The notes beneath the pieces are model-generated. The model had not been told where the DNA came from and made no database searches. It saw nothing but the letters and a program-made list of their open reading frames with translations. This document shows, piece by piece, positions 1-12,320 of a stretch of 64,000 bases of DNA (its first letter is position 1; each line of letters begins with the position of its first letter). Where the stretch lies: contig JAYKKT010000064.1 in assembly GCA_036023115.1 (NCBI GenBank), forward strand, positions 4,221,001 to 4,285,000, given 5' to 3'. Made by a program: the position numbers and the translations under genes. The DNA is from Brasenia schreberi. Taxonomy: Eukaryota > Streptophyta > Magnoliopsida > Nymphaeales > Cabombaceae.

Positions 1-124
1 CTTATTGTGAGTTAACTGCTAACATGGCACATGATAGGGCTTTGTGGAAACAAAGAATCCATGTAGCCGACCCCGTCTAGTATGGGAAAAGGCTTAGTTG
101 TTGCTGTTGTTGTTATTGTTGTTG
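1..124 (+). mobile_element. 3' end of an RTE-type LINE
   Basis: The first 124 bases match the 3' end of the LINE family seen many times in this window: the C-terminal coding end, then the terminal motif TAGTATGGGAAAAGGC and a TTG-rich tail (about 89-124). The body lies before the window. It sits in what should be the second intron of SAR1, in opposite orientation to that gene. Confidence 0.85.
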
Positions 125-2280
125 CTTACTTGGAAATTACCGTTTCAAAGTCCAAATTTCTGTTATTTTTACATATGTGAATTTATAGATATTTTCTAAA
201 CTATTATATTTCTGTACCTTTTGCATGATGAAAATTGTCTTAAAGATCATATTTCTACTTCTTTTATATTAGAAAGAATTGCTCGTGCATATGACACTTT
301 TCCAAGAAATATTAACATCTTGAGATTATACTCCAAGAAAAATCCAGCCAAGTACGAGAACGGTGCCAATGGATGAAATTTTGTTGAACTTACCTTAAAC
401 ATTTCAAGGCAGATCATATTGTTTAATGGAAGCTTTTATTTCAAAGGTCGCCACTGGGTTTGTTTAATGCCAAAGGGCTGCTTTTCAGATTTGAATGAGA
501 GCAGATTAATTTCTTTATAAGTAAGCTCTTTGTCGTTCATAATGAAGATATTCATACGAGGCAAGGCTAGCTTCAGTTCTCTCATACTTCCAAGGTTGTT
601 TTAGAAAGAAACTTTTGGAAACTTTGAGGCACACACGAAGCACAGATTGGTCCTAAGGTGGCATATCAAAGGGCGCACCCTGGATATGGGCAGTTTAATT
701 AGTAAGACTCCTCGTTTTGGACATAATCCTACTTCACGTGAAGTCAAGGCCTCTCATATTTCATGAATTCAACGAGAAGTAAAGACCTCCGTTGTCACAA
801 GGAATAGATGAGCTAAAGGGCAACTGGGAAAACCCTATGCATAGACAACTCCATCCACCTGCACAGCAAAATTTACGATCTGCTCCACCTCAATCTAAAT
901 CCACCAAAGAAAATAAAGTTGAAGTAGATATGCAGGGGAGGATAATCTGATCACCAACACCTTCATCTGAGTAAAGGAAAACAAAAGTGGAACTCCACAT
1001 TTGCCAATTTTTCCGACAAGTGACAAACACGTATGAACTGGTAATTAGCACAATCTAACATATCATACATAAGGTAGTCCTATAGTGTTTACCTCATCTT
1101 CAGAATTACTCATAAGTTAATAAATAAGTCCAATATGCTCAAAAGCTTTAAGACTCATGTGGCAACTGCCTTCAAATATATTAGATTAGAACATCAAATA
1201 CAGTCTTACCACTTGAAGAAATGGAAACACCATTACTATACAAGTATCCATTTTTCTTTTAAGGTCATTTCTGAAAACAAAGCTTCAATACACTGTCAAT
1301 TATGTGGAACTCACATCCAACAAAAAATTATCCCGTGAGAAAAACTTGGATAACATAACAATTAACACCTGCACAGATCGTTCTTCTTAGAAAATGGTAG
1401 TAAAGAACTAAAGATGACTTAATAACTTGACATCCAAAGTCTTGGATGTATCAATAAACATATATGCCAGCCCAATATAAACTAAGGTACATCCATCATT
1501 ACCATGCAAGCATTAAAATGGTTCCTACTGCTCATCAACTAAAGCATGAATGCTAGGGCTATAATCCTCGAGTGTATATGATAACCTCCAACAATACTTC
1601 ACATGCTTTCACCATACTAAAAAGTATAAACATGACTTATATAATCAACAAAACTGAGAGCTCCGTCATCCTAGACAAAGTATGTAGCTGCAGGTATGAG
1701 CCCAGCAAAAAAGATACTCCATTGATGTATGTGCATGTCCAACCTAATATTCATCATGAGATAATCACAATTCAGATTAGGAAAACCGCGAACCTCATCC
1801 CATACAGTATAACTAAGTATTTGATAGCCACTCTTTCATAGAAAAAATTCAAACTTTTTAAAAAACAAAAGTATCCATGATTCCCTGTCACATACAAGTA
1901 AGAGGATGCCCACCCTCGATCAAAATGCTCTATGGTCATACTTACTATGTGAAATAGAATAACAGCCACCTGACACACATTCGGAATATATGACAAACCA
2001 GTTTTTCTTCCGCCTAATGACAATTCATCGAGTTTTCAAGCACAAACTTAACAAGCAGACCCAGAAAATGTAGAACTCCCAGAGTGTCCCTCAGTCTGCT
2101 AAACAAAGATACACAGATTCCTGATGCAGACAACTGTCACACATGACTACAAATTTTGAACACAAGTTTTCCCATGATTCAGTGGCAGAGGTTGACGAAA
2201 GTGAAAAATCAATATAGTGGTCACTGCATTTCAAAAGATAAAGAACCACTATGATCGAAATGCTTAAGTTACAGGCTCAC
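125..2280. other. SAR1 intron 2 (partial), nothing else recognised
   Basis: AT-rich sequence without a recognisable exon. I looked on the minus strand for the next SAR1 exon (the VDAVVYLVDAYD region) and did not find it, so this is read as intron running off the left edge. Short stretches near 270-800 look like decayed coding sequence with many stops, but I could not assign them. Confidence 0.4.
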
Positions 2281-3132
2281 CTTTGCATAATAATCTTTCC
2301 AGACCCGCCGAGCAATCTGATGCCCACCAAGATCAAAAGCCTTGAAGTTGATCTTCCCAATGCTTAGTTCTTCTGATGTCGGATACTGTGTCGGTTGGTG
2401 TTGCACCAATCTCTACAAAACCAGAAGCCCAAAAGGGGGGGCGGTTAAGGCGAACAACAAGGAGGCAGAGAATTTACTATCACCCGAGAATATTAATCAT
2501 ATCAAAGAAAACGATGAGACCCTCAAAAATCCTTTAGAACCTAAAAGATTTCAATTCGCGTAAGGTTCAAAGGCATGATACAGTAAAAAAATCATTTTAA
2601 CGGGTTTTCTTTAATATAGTTCATCGTCAACCCATGAAAATAAGAGGCATAAACGGCAATTATTTTGAGCGAATAACAAATTTCTAGCAACCAACGACAA
2701 AACAAATGGGAATAAAGGGCCCAGAAAATAAGATCCGCCGTGTACATAGGGAATGATGCAAACCAGCCTCGCTAAATGATCTCCCGAATTTAACAGATTG
2801 TCCGTAACGATCCAATCAAAGAAACAAGACAACGAACCGAGAAAAGAGGAAATGATCGAGAACAACTAAACAACAACCCACATAACCGCCCCACTCACAC
2901 TGCGATCAGACAGATAAAAAGCAAGCATAACAAAACGACAAAGCATACGATAACAGAGGCGACAAATTCGAACGAAGAAACCAAGAGGAGTCGAAACCCA
3001 AACCTCATCTTTCAGCATATGTAGGAGCGTCGTCTTTCCAGCGTTGTCCAACCCCAAAAATAGGATTTTGGCCTCCTTCTTCCACAACCCTAGCGATGCA
3101 AGAACCCCATAGAACCAATCGACGAGAAACAT
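2281..3132 (-). CDS. SAR1: SAR1 small GTPase, 5' part (exons 1-2)
   Basis: SAR1 is the Arf-family GTPase that starts COPII coat assembly at ER exit sites. Exon 1 is 3004-3132 (43 codons, starting MFLVDWFYG) and exon 2 is 2281-2412 (44 codons, ending KDYYAK); both junctions are phase 0 with GT-AG ends. Visible motifs are the amphipathic N-terminus, the P-loop GLDNAGKT at residues 27-34, and switch II DLGGH at 70-74, with the catalytic His at 74. The start was chosen by the family N-terminus; an in-frame ATG lies 11 codons upstream. The family protein is about 193 residues, so roughly half is missing. The remaining exons should lie to the left of the window behind a LINE-containing intron. I cannot tell whether the locus is intact beyond the edge. 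Confidence 0.9.
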
Positions 3133-3330
3133 CTTCGAATCCTTCGAATCTTTGTATAACGACAATCCCCCTCAATCTGCAAGGAGATCCACCACCACCC
3201 GGCGAAATATGATCGAAATTTAGCCGGACGAACAGGATCCGGCGATGAACGGCGAGATCCACGAATGCAGTCACCTAGAGAGAGAGGGAGAGAGATGCCC
3301 TGTTCCTTCCCCAGATGCCCCCCCAAAAAA
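3133..3330 (-). promoter_or_regulatory. SAR1 5' leader / proximal promoter
   Basis: Sequence directly upstream of the SAR1 start contains a GA-rich tract (about 3276-3294 on the plus strand, CT-rich in the sense of the gene), typical of plant 5' leaders. No TATA box or transcription start can be fixed. Confidence 0.35.
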
Positions 3331-5011
3331 AAAGAAACAACCGATTGACCTGTTTCACACGAAGTCCCTCATGCTTTGGAATATTACGTTTTACGCCTAT
3401 CATATGTGACCTGTCTGTTCATGTGATCGGCTGCCCGTCTTTTCTTTCGTATTGCTGCCCATCTTTTCCTTCGTATCGGATATCAACGAGCTACTCGAGC
3501 TCGACTCAGAAAAAACTTGAAGCCGACTCGGCCTATTCGAGCTCACCAATACTCAGCTCGAGCAGCTCACGAGCCTAATCGATATTTAAATATAGGCATT
3601 AAAAAATTTATTAATAACTCAAAAGTTTTATGTACTTGGAAGTCTTTCTATTCTACCACATAATCTTGGAGATGAGAGCTTCTCAACTTCCAGCTCATTC
3701 ACAAGCCCAATTAAGCTCGACTAAAAGTCGATTAATCGTGAATATCGTGGTTGCACCGAGATCAAACGAGCTTGAGTCAGATGTGAAAAACTAGGAGGAA
3801 CCTATTTTATATCTTTGTTTTCTTTATTCCACCCTTCCATCACTTCATTACCACCCATCACCATTGCTTATATTCAGTTCAAGCTTGAGTTCGAGGTGGA
3901 CTGAACTACGTTTTCAAGGTAGAACTTCACTAAGCTCATGTGAACTTGGTGCAACCAAGTTGACCAGGAAAAAAAGTTGACAACATTAAGTTGGGCTGGG
4001 TATCAAGCTAAATGAGCTTGAATCCAATCGAAATCAAGTGTATATATATAGAGAGAATAGGAGTTGTTATACAGTATTGCTTGTTCATTATTATCATACA
4101 TACTACCAGTACTCATTTCATATTATATTTAATATGCATTAAATGATATTGATCCTCGTATTGATGTTAATGAGCGGTTTGATGTGTATCATCCTTGTGG
4201 TAGCACGAATAAGAAATATAGTCTTATAGACTTTGGGTTCATGTAGCTCAGGCCAATCATGAAACAATCTGGGGATGACTGATGATGAAAAAGCAAGCTC
4301 AACAGTGCGGCTAAGATCGATTTTAACACTATTCTGCGGTACCAAGGGCTGATTCTATCAGACTTAAGTTCATAAGTTTGACAAAATGTGAATGCGAAAC
4401 ATTCTGCATCTCAATGCCTCTGCTACTTGTTTGAAATTCATTTGATGTTTTTTCCCCGGAACCAAGTGTTGTTTCCAGTTACATTGAGAACGTTTCAACG
4501 CCATAACCATGTTAAAAAATGTAGATGCCACTTCATATTAAAAGGTATAGCTCGATCTTGTACCACTTTAGCCTCGAAGTCTAAAAAGACAGATCATGTT
4601 CTATTAGCTCCTTTCAGCTTCACTTGCAGTGTTCGCCATCTAATTTCACACCTGCTTAGCAGAGTTTCATCAGGTCCTCTCTAAATATTCAAACAAACTA
4701 GGTGCATCTCTCATTTTTATCAGAACTATGAGTACTTGTATAGAGGTAGGGTTCCTAGAAACAGAGTTGTTTATTTTTCTGTCATGCTTCACAATATTCA
4801 GATTATTTCTATAATTTGAAAGTCTCTTAAAATATGGATTCCAAAGGTGGTTGACAACTAACCACTGTCAGACCATGTTCCATAAATTGCAGGAATAAAT
4901 GGATGATTTTGTGTAACTTACCAGCAGCATTGCAAACCCAATATATGAACTCCAAGGATCTCCCCAGTATCGACTGAATAGGTCCATTTAGTTATTTGGG
5001 TCGGGATTGAA
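3331..5011. other. Intergenic; GAGCTCG-rich dispersed repeat at about 3480-4025
   Basis: No gene seen. Between about 3480 and 4025 the motif GAGCTCG/GAGCTTGA recurs many times on both strands, as in degenerate non-autonomous plant repeats; I could not find its ends. 4026-5011 shows only AT-rich sequence and chance ORFs. Confidence 0.35.
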
Positions 5012-5319
5012 AACAACATCAACAACTAAGCCTTTTCTCATACTAGACGGGGTCGGCTACATGGATTCTTTTGTTTCCACATGCCCCTATCATGTGTCAT
5101 TTTAGTAGTTAACTCACAATAAGGTAGATCATTCTTTATTGTTTATTTTCAACACTTTTGTAGTCGTCCTCTACCTCTTTAATACTTTCAAAATCTAGTT
5201 TTTCATACCTTCTTACATGTTTCTTTTGATCTTTCTATATGTCCAAACCATCTTAAACGATATTCTCTCATTTTGTCCTCTATTGGTGTCACTCTTAATT
5301 TATTTCTAATAACTTCATT
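5012..5319 (-). mobile_element. 5'-truncated RTE LINE, 3' end only
   Basis: Reads on the minus strand as the last ~300 bases of the LINE family. On the plus strand it begins with a CAACAAC tail and CTAAGCCTTTTC, then the antisense C-terminal ORF with frame damage. It stops where other copies continue into the zinc-finger-like C-terminus. Confidence 0.8.
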
Positions 5320-5819
5320 CAGGTTAGGCTTGGAAGTCCCATTAATATATTGATCTGGTAAGTTTAGCAAAATTTATCCGCAAACCCAAGTTTGTAAAAG
5401 AAAGATGTCAATGGTATTGGCAATATTAGAATACTAATTGCAAAGATAACGAATGTGATCAAACCAATGGTAACTATTTTAGGTAAAAATAAATGAAATA
5501 GATATTATTATAAATAACAGGTAAAGTGATATGGGGATTGAATTATGATGGTGAAAGCTAGTTAAATAGGATTACAAGAAATAATAGCAAAGAAATTTGG
5601 GGAGAATAAGGGAATCACAAGAGTCCCACAGAGAAATGGTTTCTCTAAGAGATGTAAATGAATGTTTGGGCAAGAAGGTTTAGACTATCATAAGCATGCA
5701 CGACAAACTTAGTCGGTGCACCAACGAGAAAGAGGAACTTCTGAAAGAGTTCAGTACGCACTTGTCTCCAATGAAATTATGCAAGTGAATTGCTGTTGCA
5801 AGACATGTTCGGACAGGGT

Positions 5820-6090
5820 AATTTACCCGAAACCAATGATTCTAAACCACCGGTTTTGGTTCTCTCAGAACCAAGAAATGAAGCCAAACCAAAACCAAGT
5901 CGGGTCTGGTTTCCACTTGAGTCACAATCTGTTAAAAACTTGAAAGGATAAAAATTTTGATAAAACAAAAAGCTTCACACCGCCGGTTCGGTTTCACGGA
6001 AGGGGAACCAGAAACCGATTTTTGCGTCCGGCACGTTCGGTTCCGGTTGGGGCAGCTGTTCAGGTTCCGAACCAGAACCGGACATGAATA
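5820..6090. repeat. GGTTC/GGTTCCGG-rich dispersed repeat
   Basis: Dense with GGTTC, CCGGTT and GAACC words on both strands, like stretches at 46190-46640, 52040-52215, 52860-53180 and 63274-63456. The last two have terminal motifs of a small inverted-repeat element; here the ends are not clear. Confidence 0.4.
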
Positions 6091-6100
6091 CCCTCACCAA

Positions 6101-6106
<6 letters not shown>

Positions 6107-6131
<25 letters not shown>

Positions 6132-6132
6132 G
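6107..6132. repeat. (CT)n microsatellite
   Basis: About 13 uninterrupted CT units in the probable 5' leader region of the PPR gene. The translated RE/SL runs here are artefacts of the repeat. Confidence 0.9.
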
Positions 6133-6713
6133 CCGTAGTTTCTTTCTGAGGGGGAGGATCTGGTGCAGAAGGGTGGTGACTGAAACGGTTCTGGAGGCGG
6201 TGGACGTCGCGCGGATCACCCTGGAGTGACAAAAGTTCAGCCGGGCGAGCTGAGTCGCCTCCTTCTGCAGGGTCGAGAACCAAAGACTCAGAGCCATCCT
6301 TGAGGAGAACACCAATATCTTCAACGCCCCTTCAACGTTCCTTTCTCTCCGGTGAAGGTTGCCCTCAAGTTGTACCTTCCTCCGCCCGCTCTCTCTCATG
6401 TTTGTGTTTATCCATTAGGAGTTTTCAATTACAAGCATGTTCACCAAGTGTTCGGGGTTTCGCTGCAACCGCCTACTTTAGAAAATGAAGTGAACGTGGT
6501 CCGCGGGGGTGAGATCCCCCCTTGAACCATTGCCTCAAACTCAAAGAGTATTGCGACCGAATTCCAGCGGGTGGTTGACAACAGTATGAAATCTAGTGCT
6601 TCTTAATGCACGAGCTTCTTCACGAGTCCCGTTTGACCTTCCGGCACTTTTATAACATGTGCCATCGATGAAAATAAATATTTGTTGTATTCTCTAGTTG
6701 AAAAGTTTTCACC

Positions 6714-9008
6714 ATGGGAACACTCAGGTTGCTCCCGAACCATGTAGTTGCGGTTGTGAAGCACCAGAAGGACCCCATTAGAGCACTAGAAATGTTCAAC
6801 TTAGCTTCTAAAGAAGATGGTTTCAAGCATACTCCGCTAACATACAAGTGTATGATAGAAAAATTGAGCTCCTGTGGTGAGTTTGAGGCCATGGAGAAGG
6901 TCATGTGTGATATGAGGATGAGTGTTCCCTACAGTGAAAGCTTGCATGAGCATATTTACGTTGGCATCATGCGAAACTATGCAAAGCGAGGGAAGCTCCA
7001 GGAGGCTGTTGATGTGTTTGAGAGAATGGACTTCTTTGGTTGTCAGCCATCGGTTAGGTCTTATAATACTATAATGAATATTCTGATTGAATATAAGTAT
7101 TTTGATCAAGCACACAAAGTATATGTGAGAATGCTGGATAAGGGGATAAATCCTGATGTGTGTACTTTTACAATCAGGATCAAAGCATTTTGTACAACTC
7201 AGAGGCCTCATGCTGCTCTCAGGCTTCTCAGAAACATGCCAAGCCAAGGATGTGGTTTAAATGCAGTTGCATACTGCACCGTTGTTGGTGGCCTTTATGC
7301 GGATAATTGTAAGACTGAAGCCTGCTCTTTGTTTATTGACATGCTATGTAATGGCATCTGTCCAGATATAGCGACTTTTAATAAGTTAATACACGTTCTG
7401 TGTAAGAAGGGTGACATTCGTGAGAGTAGCAGGCTACTTGCCAAGATCCTCAAGAGGGCTGTTTGTCCTAATATTTTCACATACAATATATTCATGCAAG
7501 GCCTATGCAGAGAAGAGAAGATGGCAGAGGCTCATTCTTTTCTTGATACTATGGTTGCTAATGGACTCAAACCCGATACCACCACATATAACACAATGAT
7601 TTTCGGTTTATGCAGATCCCGGAAGGTTGAGGATGCGGAGAATTGTCTGCACAAGATGGTGAGAGAAGGATGTATTCCAGATGATTTCTCATATAATACG
7701 GTGATTAATGGCTATTGCAAGATGGGTATGATGCACAGTGCTTTCAGACTTCTCAATGATGCAACCTTCAAGGGTTTTGTTCCTGATACAATCACATATT
7801 GTTCTCTGATAAATGGTTTATGCAGTGAAGGTGATCTAGAGAGGGCTATAGACCTGTTCAAAGAGGCAGCAACCAAAGGCTTGAAATCTGATGTTGGACT
7901 TTGTAATGCAGTTTTGAAAGGTCTATGCCAACATGGATTTGTATTAGAAGCAGCACAGATGGTGTACAAAATGTTAGAGAATGAATATATTCCCGACATA
8001 TGCACCTACAATATAATAGTAAGTGGTTTGTGCAAGAGTGGGGACGTAGCTCATGCCAACAACCTCATAAATGATGCTATACTCAGGGGCTATATTCCTG
8101 ATGTTTTTACATTCAATACGTTGATAGATGGTTATTGTAAAAGGAGAGAATTAGATAAAGCCCTGGAGGTGGTTGACAGAATGTGGACTCGTAACATAAA
8201 CCCTGATGCAATCACATACAATTGCATCTTGAATGGTCTTTGCAAGGCTGGGAAGACCGATGATGTTGTGGAAATATTCAAAGAAATGGTAACTAGAGAA
8301 TGTGCTCCTAATGTCATCACATATAACATCCTAATTGAGAGCCTTTGCAAAGGATCCAAAGTAACGGAAGCCTGTAAGTTAGTTGACAAAATGATGCGTG
8401 ATGGTTTGAAACCTGACGTTGTCACTTACAGCACACTAATTCATGGTCATTCTATGAACGGTGATCTTGTGGGAGCCTATGAACTTCTTAAAAACATGGA
8501 GCAGCTCAATGTTTCTCCTACCACGGCTACATTCAATATACTTATATGTGCATACTGTGAAAAGCTAATGGTGCAGAAAGCTAAAGGAATATTTAATGAA
8601 ATTATCAATAGGGGATGTTCACCAGATGAATTTAGTTACCGAGCTTTGATCAACGGATTTTGTAAAGCAGGTGAAACCGACGAAGCATACAAGTTCATTT
8701 GGAAGATGATGAATGATGGTTTTACCCCATCTTTGCGGACATTCGGTCGTCTTGTCAATTGTCTTTCCATCAATAATCTAGTTCATGAAGCTGTTGGTAT
8801 CATTCATGTCATGGTTGATAAAGGTTTAGTTCCTGAAGTTGTAAATACTATCTTTAAAGCTGATAAAAAGAAGGTTGCCGCTCCCAAAATACTTTTGGAG
8901 GAATTATTAAAGAAGGGTTTTATAACTTGTGACACCTATGAGCTTCTTTTCAGTGGTGTTAGAGACAGAAAAAGGTATAAGGTGAAGTCACGTCTAAGGG
9001 TTGCATAG
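6714..9008 (+). CDS. P-class pentatricopeptide repeat protein
   Basis: Single-exon 764-residue protein made of about 17-19 tandem 35-residue PPR motifs (for example ITYNCILNGLCKAGKTDDV) from roughly residue 35 to 700, then a short tail with the ending AAPKILLEELLKKGF. There is no E or DYW domain, so it is a P-class RNA-binding protein, probably acting on one organelle transcript (RNA processing, stability or translation). The order of motifs and both termini match Arabidopsis At1g74580, a protein annotated only by family. The ATG lies in a good context (ACCATGG) and the first residues, MGTLRLLPNHV, align with the start of that relative. No obvious long targeting peptide is seen, though the family is usually mitochondrial or plastid. 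The frame is fully open, so the gene looks functional. Its RNA target is unknown. Confidence 0.93.
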   Translation: MGTLRLLPNHVVAVVKHQKDPIRALEMFNLASKEDGFKHTPLTYKCMIEKLSSCGEFEAMEKVMCDMRMSVPYSESLHEHIYVGIMRNYAKRGKLQEAVDVFERMDFFGCQPSVRSYNTIMNILIEYKYFDQAHKVYVRMLDKGINPDVCTFTIRIKAFCTTQRPHAALRLLRNMPSQGCGLNAVAYCTVVGGLYADNCKTEACSLFIDMLCNGICPDIATFNKLIHVLCKKGDIRESSRLLAKILKRAVCPNIFTYNIFMQGLCREEKMAEAHSFLDTMVANGLKPDTTTYNTMIFGLCRSRKVEDAENCLHKMVREGCIPDDFSYNTVINGYCKMGMMHSAFRLLNDATFKGFVPDTITYCSLINGLCSEGDLERAIDLFKEAATKGLKSDVGLCNAVLKGLCQHGFVLEAAQMVYKMLENEYIPDICTYNIIVSGLCKSGDVAHANNLINDAILRGYIPDVFTFNTLIDGYCKRRELDKALEVVDRMWTRNINPDAITYNCILNGLCKAGKTDDVVEIFKEMVTRECAPNVITYNILIESLCKGSKVTEACKLVDKMMRDGLKPDVVTYSTLIHGHSMNGDLVGAYELLKNMEQLNVSPTTATFNILICAYCEKLMVQKAKGIFNEIINRGCSPDEFSYRALINGFCKAGETDEAYKFIWKMMNDGFTPSLRTFGRLVNCLSINNLVHEAVGIIHVMVDKGLVPEVVNTIFKADKKKVAAPKILLEELLKKGFITCDTYELLFSGVRDRKRYKVKSRLRVA

Positions 9009-11509
9009 ATTTCGATATGCATATGATGAGAGGGATCGTATTCAAAGTGCAAAGACAAGAAAATTATCCTTGAGGTATGCAGTGACATGTATATGAAATT
9101 CAGAATGACTGGGACTTTCTGTAGCTTTTCTTACAGATTTGGTGATTAAGCTATATTCTGAACAGATATTCCCAAATTGTGTTTTGAGTCTGTGGGTTTG
9201 ATGGCATGCAGCGATTCAGGAAGCAGATTTACTTGTTATCTCCTGGTTGAAATTGGACAGAAGAAACTGAACTGACTTCACTGTTGTGGCTAGTTCTTCA
9301 TGTGCTGCAAGCTTTGTTCCATTGGTAAATTCAGAACTTTGCAAGTCTCTTTGGTAGTTTCTCAAAGGTGAAATGGAAGAACATTTCTCATATTATGAGG
9401 TGCAGTTTTTAGTATAAATTCTTTTTCTTTCTCTCTAACATTTTGCTTCTGCTTGTTCAGTTAATTGGTGGACAAATTTGAGTTGGATTAGTATTGGGCA
9501 TGAGTGTTGAGGTAGTGTTCTTTTCTCACCGACTTTTTAAGTTTATTTCTCCTTGTATTGTGCAAATCTTTAAATGTTTTTTGCCCTCCATAATTAAGAA
9601 TATGCAGATCACCAAGAGGAATTACATTACATCATAAAGAGAGAGGCTACAAGAAGCTACAAACTCTACTGAACCAAAAAAAGTAGAGACAAAACCACTT
9701 CCCTAAAGAGCATTCAGAGGTTTCTCCACCCCCTCAATGACCCTTTCATTCCTTTCTCCAAAACTAAGCAAATAATAGTAAAATGTATCCATATTCCTTC
9801 TGTGGCATTTACAGAAGTGCCACTCTGCCCCGAAGTTTTTCATGGACATTTTTATTGACCAACCAATGTAACCTTAGCATAAAAAAAAGAAAACCTCAGA
9901 AAATGCGCCCCCCATTCATAGAACAATAGTATTATTTCTTCTACGCATAAGACACATGTTCACTAATGTTATTCCCCTCTATTGAAAATTATCAGAGAGA
10001 GGGAAAGGGATCATGTCCTATATTGTGGCCGAGTGTAATCCTTCAATACTTCAGCGTAGGTTTTTTCATGAAGGGGAAGAAGATGAACCCAATAACATGG
10101 AGAGCCCTTGTGCTTGTTCTGGCACTGTCAAAGGGATCAAATGTTTCTTGCCCATTTTGAGTAAGAAGTTCTCATTCAAGGCTGTTGGTTTTCTTGGCAG
10201 TATGCTCACAGGAAATGCATACAGAGACGGTGTTATGCAAAAGGGAACAATGTTTGTGAGATATGCCTCCAGGTTTGGTTCTTGGAGTTTGGCTTTAAAG
10301 ATTTTGGTGTTCCTCTTTTGGTTGGACAAAGATGTTCTGATTGCTGACGTTTGAAATTTGCAGAAATTTGAATCTAGGTATATAACACCTGCTAAATTGG
10401 AAGCTTTCGGACAGCTGCCTCTGTTGGTTAGGTTTGTATAAACTCCCTCCCTTTCTCTCTCTCTCTCTCTCTGAAAACACAGATCTTAGTATTGGATTTG
10501 GATTTTCTATGCTAAATAATGAATGAATGAATGAGAATCCTACTCTAACAGGGTTGGGGTTCATACCTTAAGACAAGACCAGGAGCTTCGAGGTCCATGA
10601 TTGGTTGCAATTATTATTCCGCAGACGGCCATTTTCACGGGACCAACTATGGAGAGAGCTCTCTTTCAACCTGCTGCAGAACGGCGGTCGCACTCTTCAT
10701 CATCTGAATGCTTTTTGTTTGTGGTCCAGTGTTGTAGTTTGAACTTCGGTTTTTCAAGTAAACTTAACTCGGTACCAAGCACAATGGCGAATAACCTGAG
10801 TGGCGGAAAAGGCGTCGGCCAGGATAGAGCACAACAGCGACTAAGAAATCATATGACCGGAAGGCGTGATCTTGGTTTTGGTTTATGATGGTACTTTGGT
10901 TTTCGTTACAATTTACTGTCATCTTGCTTATTCATCACGTTCTTGACCTGCTGAGAGATGGAAAAGATCAACATGTGTTTATGCTCTTGGTGTAACCTCC
11001 TCCTCCTCCTCCTCCATTTTTCCCTTGGATTCTTTTGCTTGTCTTCTATCCTTTACGAATTATTATGCAATTGAATCATCAAGTCGAGTCTGCTAATCGA
11101 ACCGCTCAATATTTTGTATGGGTCTCCAATTTTTCTCCATTATTTTTTCTGAAAAATAATCTTCTCAAGAAAAAGTGCATTACCCTGGGAGGAAATATGT
11201 AGCACTCAAGAAAACAGCCAGCATTCGATAATCGCCACCTGCACCAAGTTCGTGGTGGGATTGGCTGGTTTTCCACGTGGCTGTATCATGGAGGGTTTCC
11301 TTTTCCTGTAGGTGCTTTCGTTGAAACTTCTTTTCCAAATGATGTGGGTATATTACATAATATGAACGTGTAAAGATGAGCATTTTTACGCAGATGCATG
11401 TCATGTGTTCGTTGATTGGCGTAAATGATATGGGCCACCATACACCAGACAGTTGTATGGCTTCTTTTAGATATACCCAGCTGTTTTCTTTCCTAGCCAA
11501 ATGTGGTTC

Positions 11510-11580
11510 CCACGTATCAAACTCATGACCTTCAAGTTGTCAGTCCTAGCCAGGTTGAGCTATTGCTTGTTGTGCTTAGA
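11510..11580 (+). repeat. Short interspersed repeat, copy 1
   Basis: Shares the words CGTATCAAACTCATGACCTTC, spaced, with GAGCTATTGCTTGTTGTGC, with two other places: 17460-17545 (reverse) and 42445-42505. It has no coding content. It may be a decayed tRNA-like SINE or a transposon end; the class is not settled. Confidence 0.5.
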
Positions 11581-11790
11581 TATATGCCATCATGTTTAGC
11601 CTGCCTATTAAGGATGTCAGTCGACTGGTTGGACCTGAACACGGTCTTCATCCAAGAACTGTTTTTGAGTTTGTGTGTTTTTTGGTTACAAGAGGCTGAA
11701 GCATAGAGACACACCCACAATCAACTCCCCATCAGAGATGCTGTTGATTTAACGCTCTCGGTGCATTTTTTAATTATTAACTTGATTATA

Positions 11791-11832
11791 CATATATATA
11801 TATATACACACGTGTGTGTGTGTGTGTGTGTG
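11791..11832. repeat. Compound (TA)n(CA)n(GT)n microsatellite
   Basis: TA units followed by CACACG and a run of GT units; simple repeat only. Confidence 0.9.
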
Positions 11833-12118
11833 CAGATCTGGTTTATGAAAGTTTATACCAGTCTCATACTGATTATGGTAATAACATCTAAAGTGAGAAC
11901 TGGATTTACCATTAACACTAGTAGGCAAGCATGTTCTCAAAGGATGTATATTATTTCATGGCGCTTTTCCTCCAGCTCTTTCTTCTAAGGGCCATCGGAA
12001 TTATACCGCCTTGACTACTTCATGGGACATGCAGTTTTGTGGCTCAACGCCGATGGCAAGAGAATTTGAGAATTTGCAGTTCTGTTGTTTTTTTCCCGGT
12101 GGTATTGGTATTACAAAC

Positions 12119-12175
12119 CAAAATTAAGCCTTATTCCTGAAGTAAGTAGTAGGGTCGACTATATGAATTCTTGAT
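12119..12175 (-). mobile_element. Old LINE 3' terminal fragment
   Basis: Plus-strand words AATTAAGCCTTATTCC, GGGTCGACTATATGAATTCTT align with the antisense LINE 3' end (CAACTAAGCCTTTTCC, GGGTCGGCTACATGGATTC) with several differences. A diverged, very short copy. Confidence 0.55.
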
Positions 12176-12281
12176 TAAAACCTATAAATAAAGTTGCCGA
12201 CAATATTCTCAGGCCATGGCCTATATAAGTGAACTACCGCAGGCATTGAACCGCTTGCAACTATTACCGGTATAGGCCATG

Positions 12282-12282
<1 letters not shown>

Positions 12283-12314
<32 letters not shown>
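12283..12314. repeat. (AT)n microsatellite
   Basis: About 16 uninterrupted AT units. Confidence 0.9.

Positions 12315-12320
<6 letters not shown>

Noticed and set aside
6094..6399. ORFs with RERERERE or SLSLSLSL runs at (CT)n tracts (also 53287-53493, 16665-16943)
   Set aside because: They are translations of CT/GA microsatellites, not proteins; the 16665 frame only contains OEP16-2 exon 1 as its real part.
9590..9960. A-rich block after the PPR gene considered as an L1-type LINE remnant
   Set aside because: Words such as AATTACATTACATCA resemble antisense retroelement ends, but no coding trace or boundary could be shown.
10013..10354. 113-codon ORF after the PPR gene
   Set aside because: No recognised family or motif, no supporting context; probably 3' flank or chance.
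10601..10888. 95-codon ORF
   Set aside because: No family resemblance and mixed composition.
11180..11500. 106-codon minus-strand ORF
   Set aside because: No recognised domain; overlaps a dispersed repeat region.
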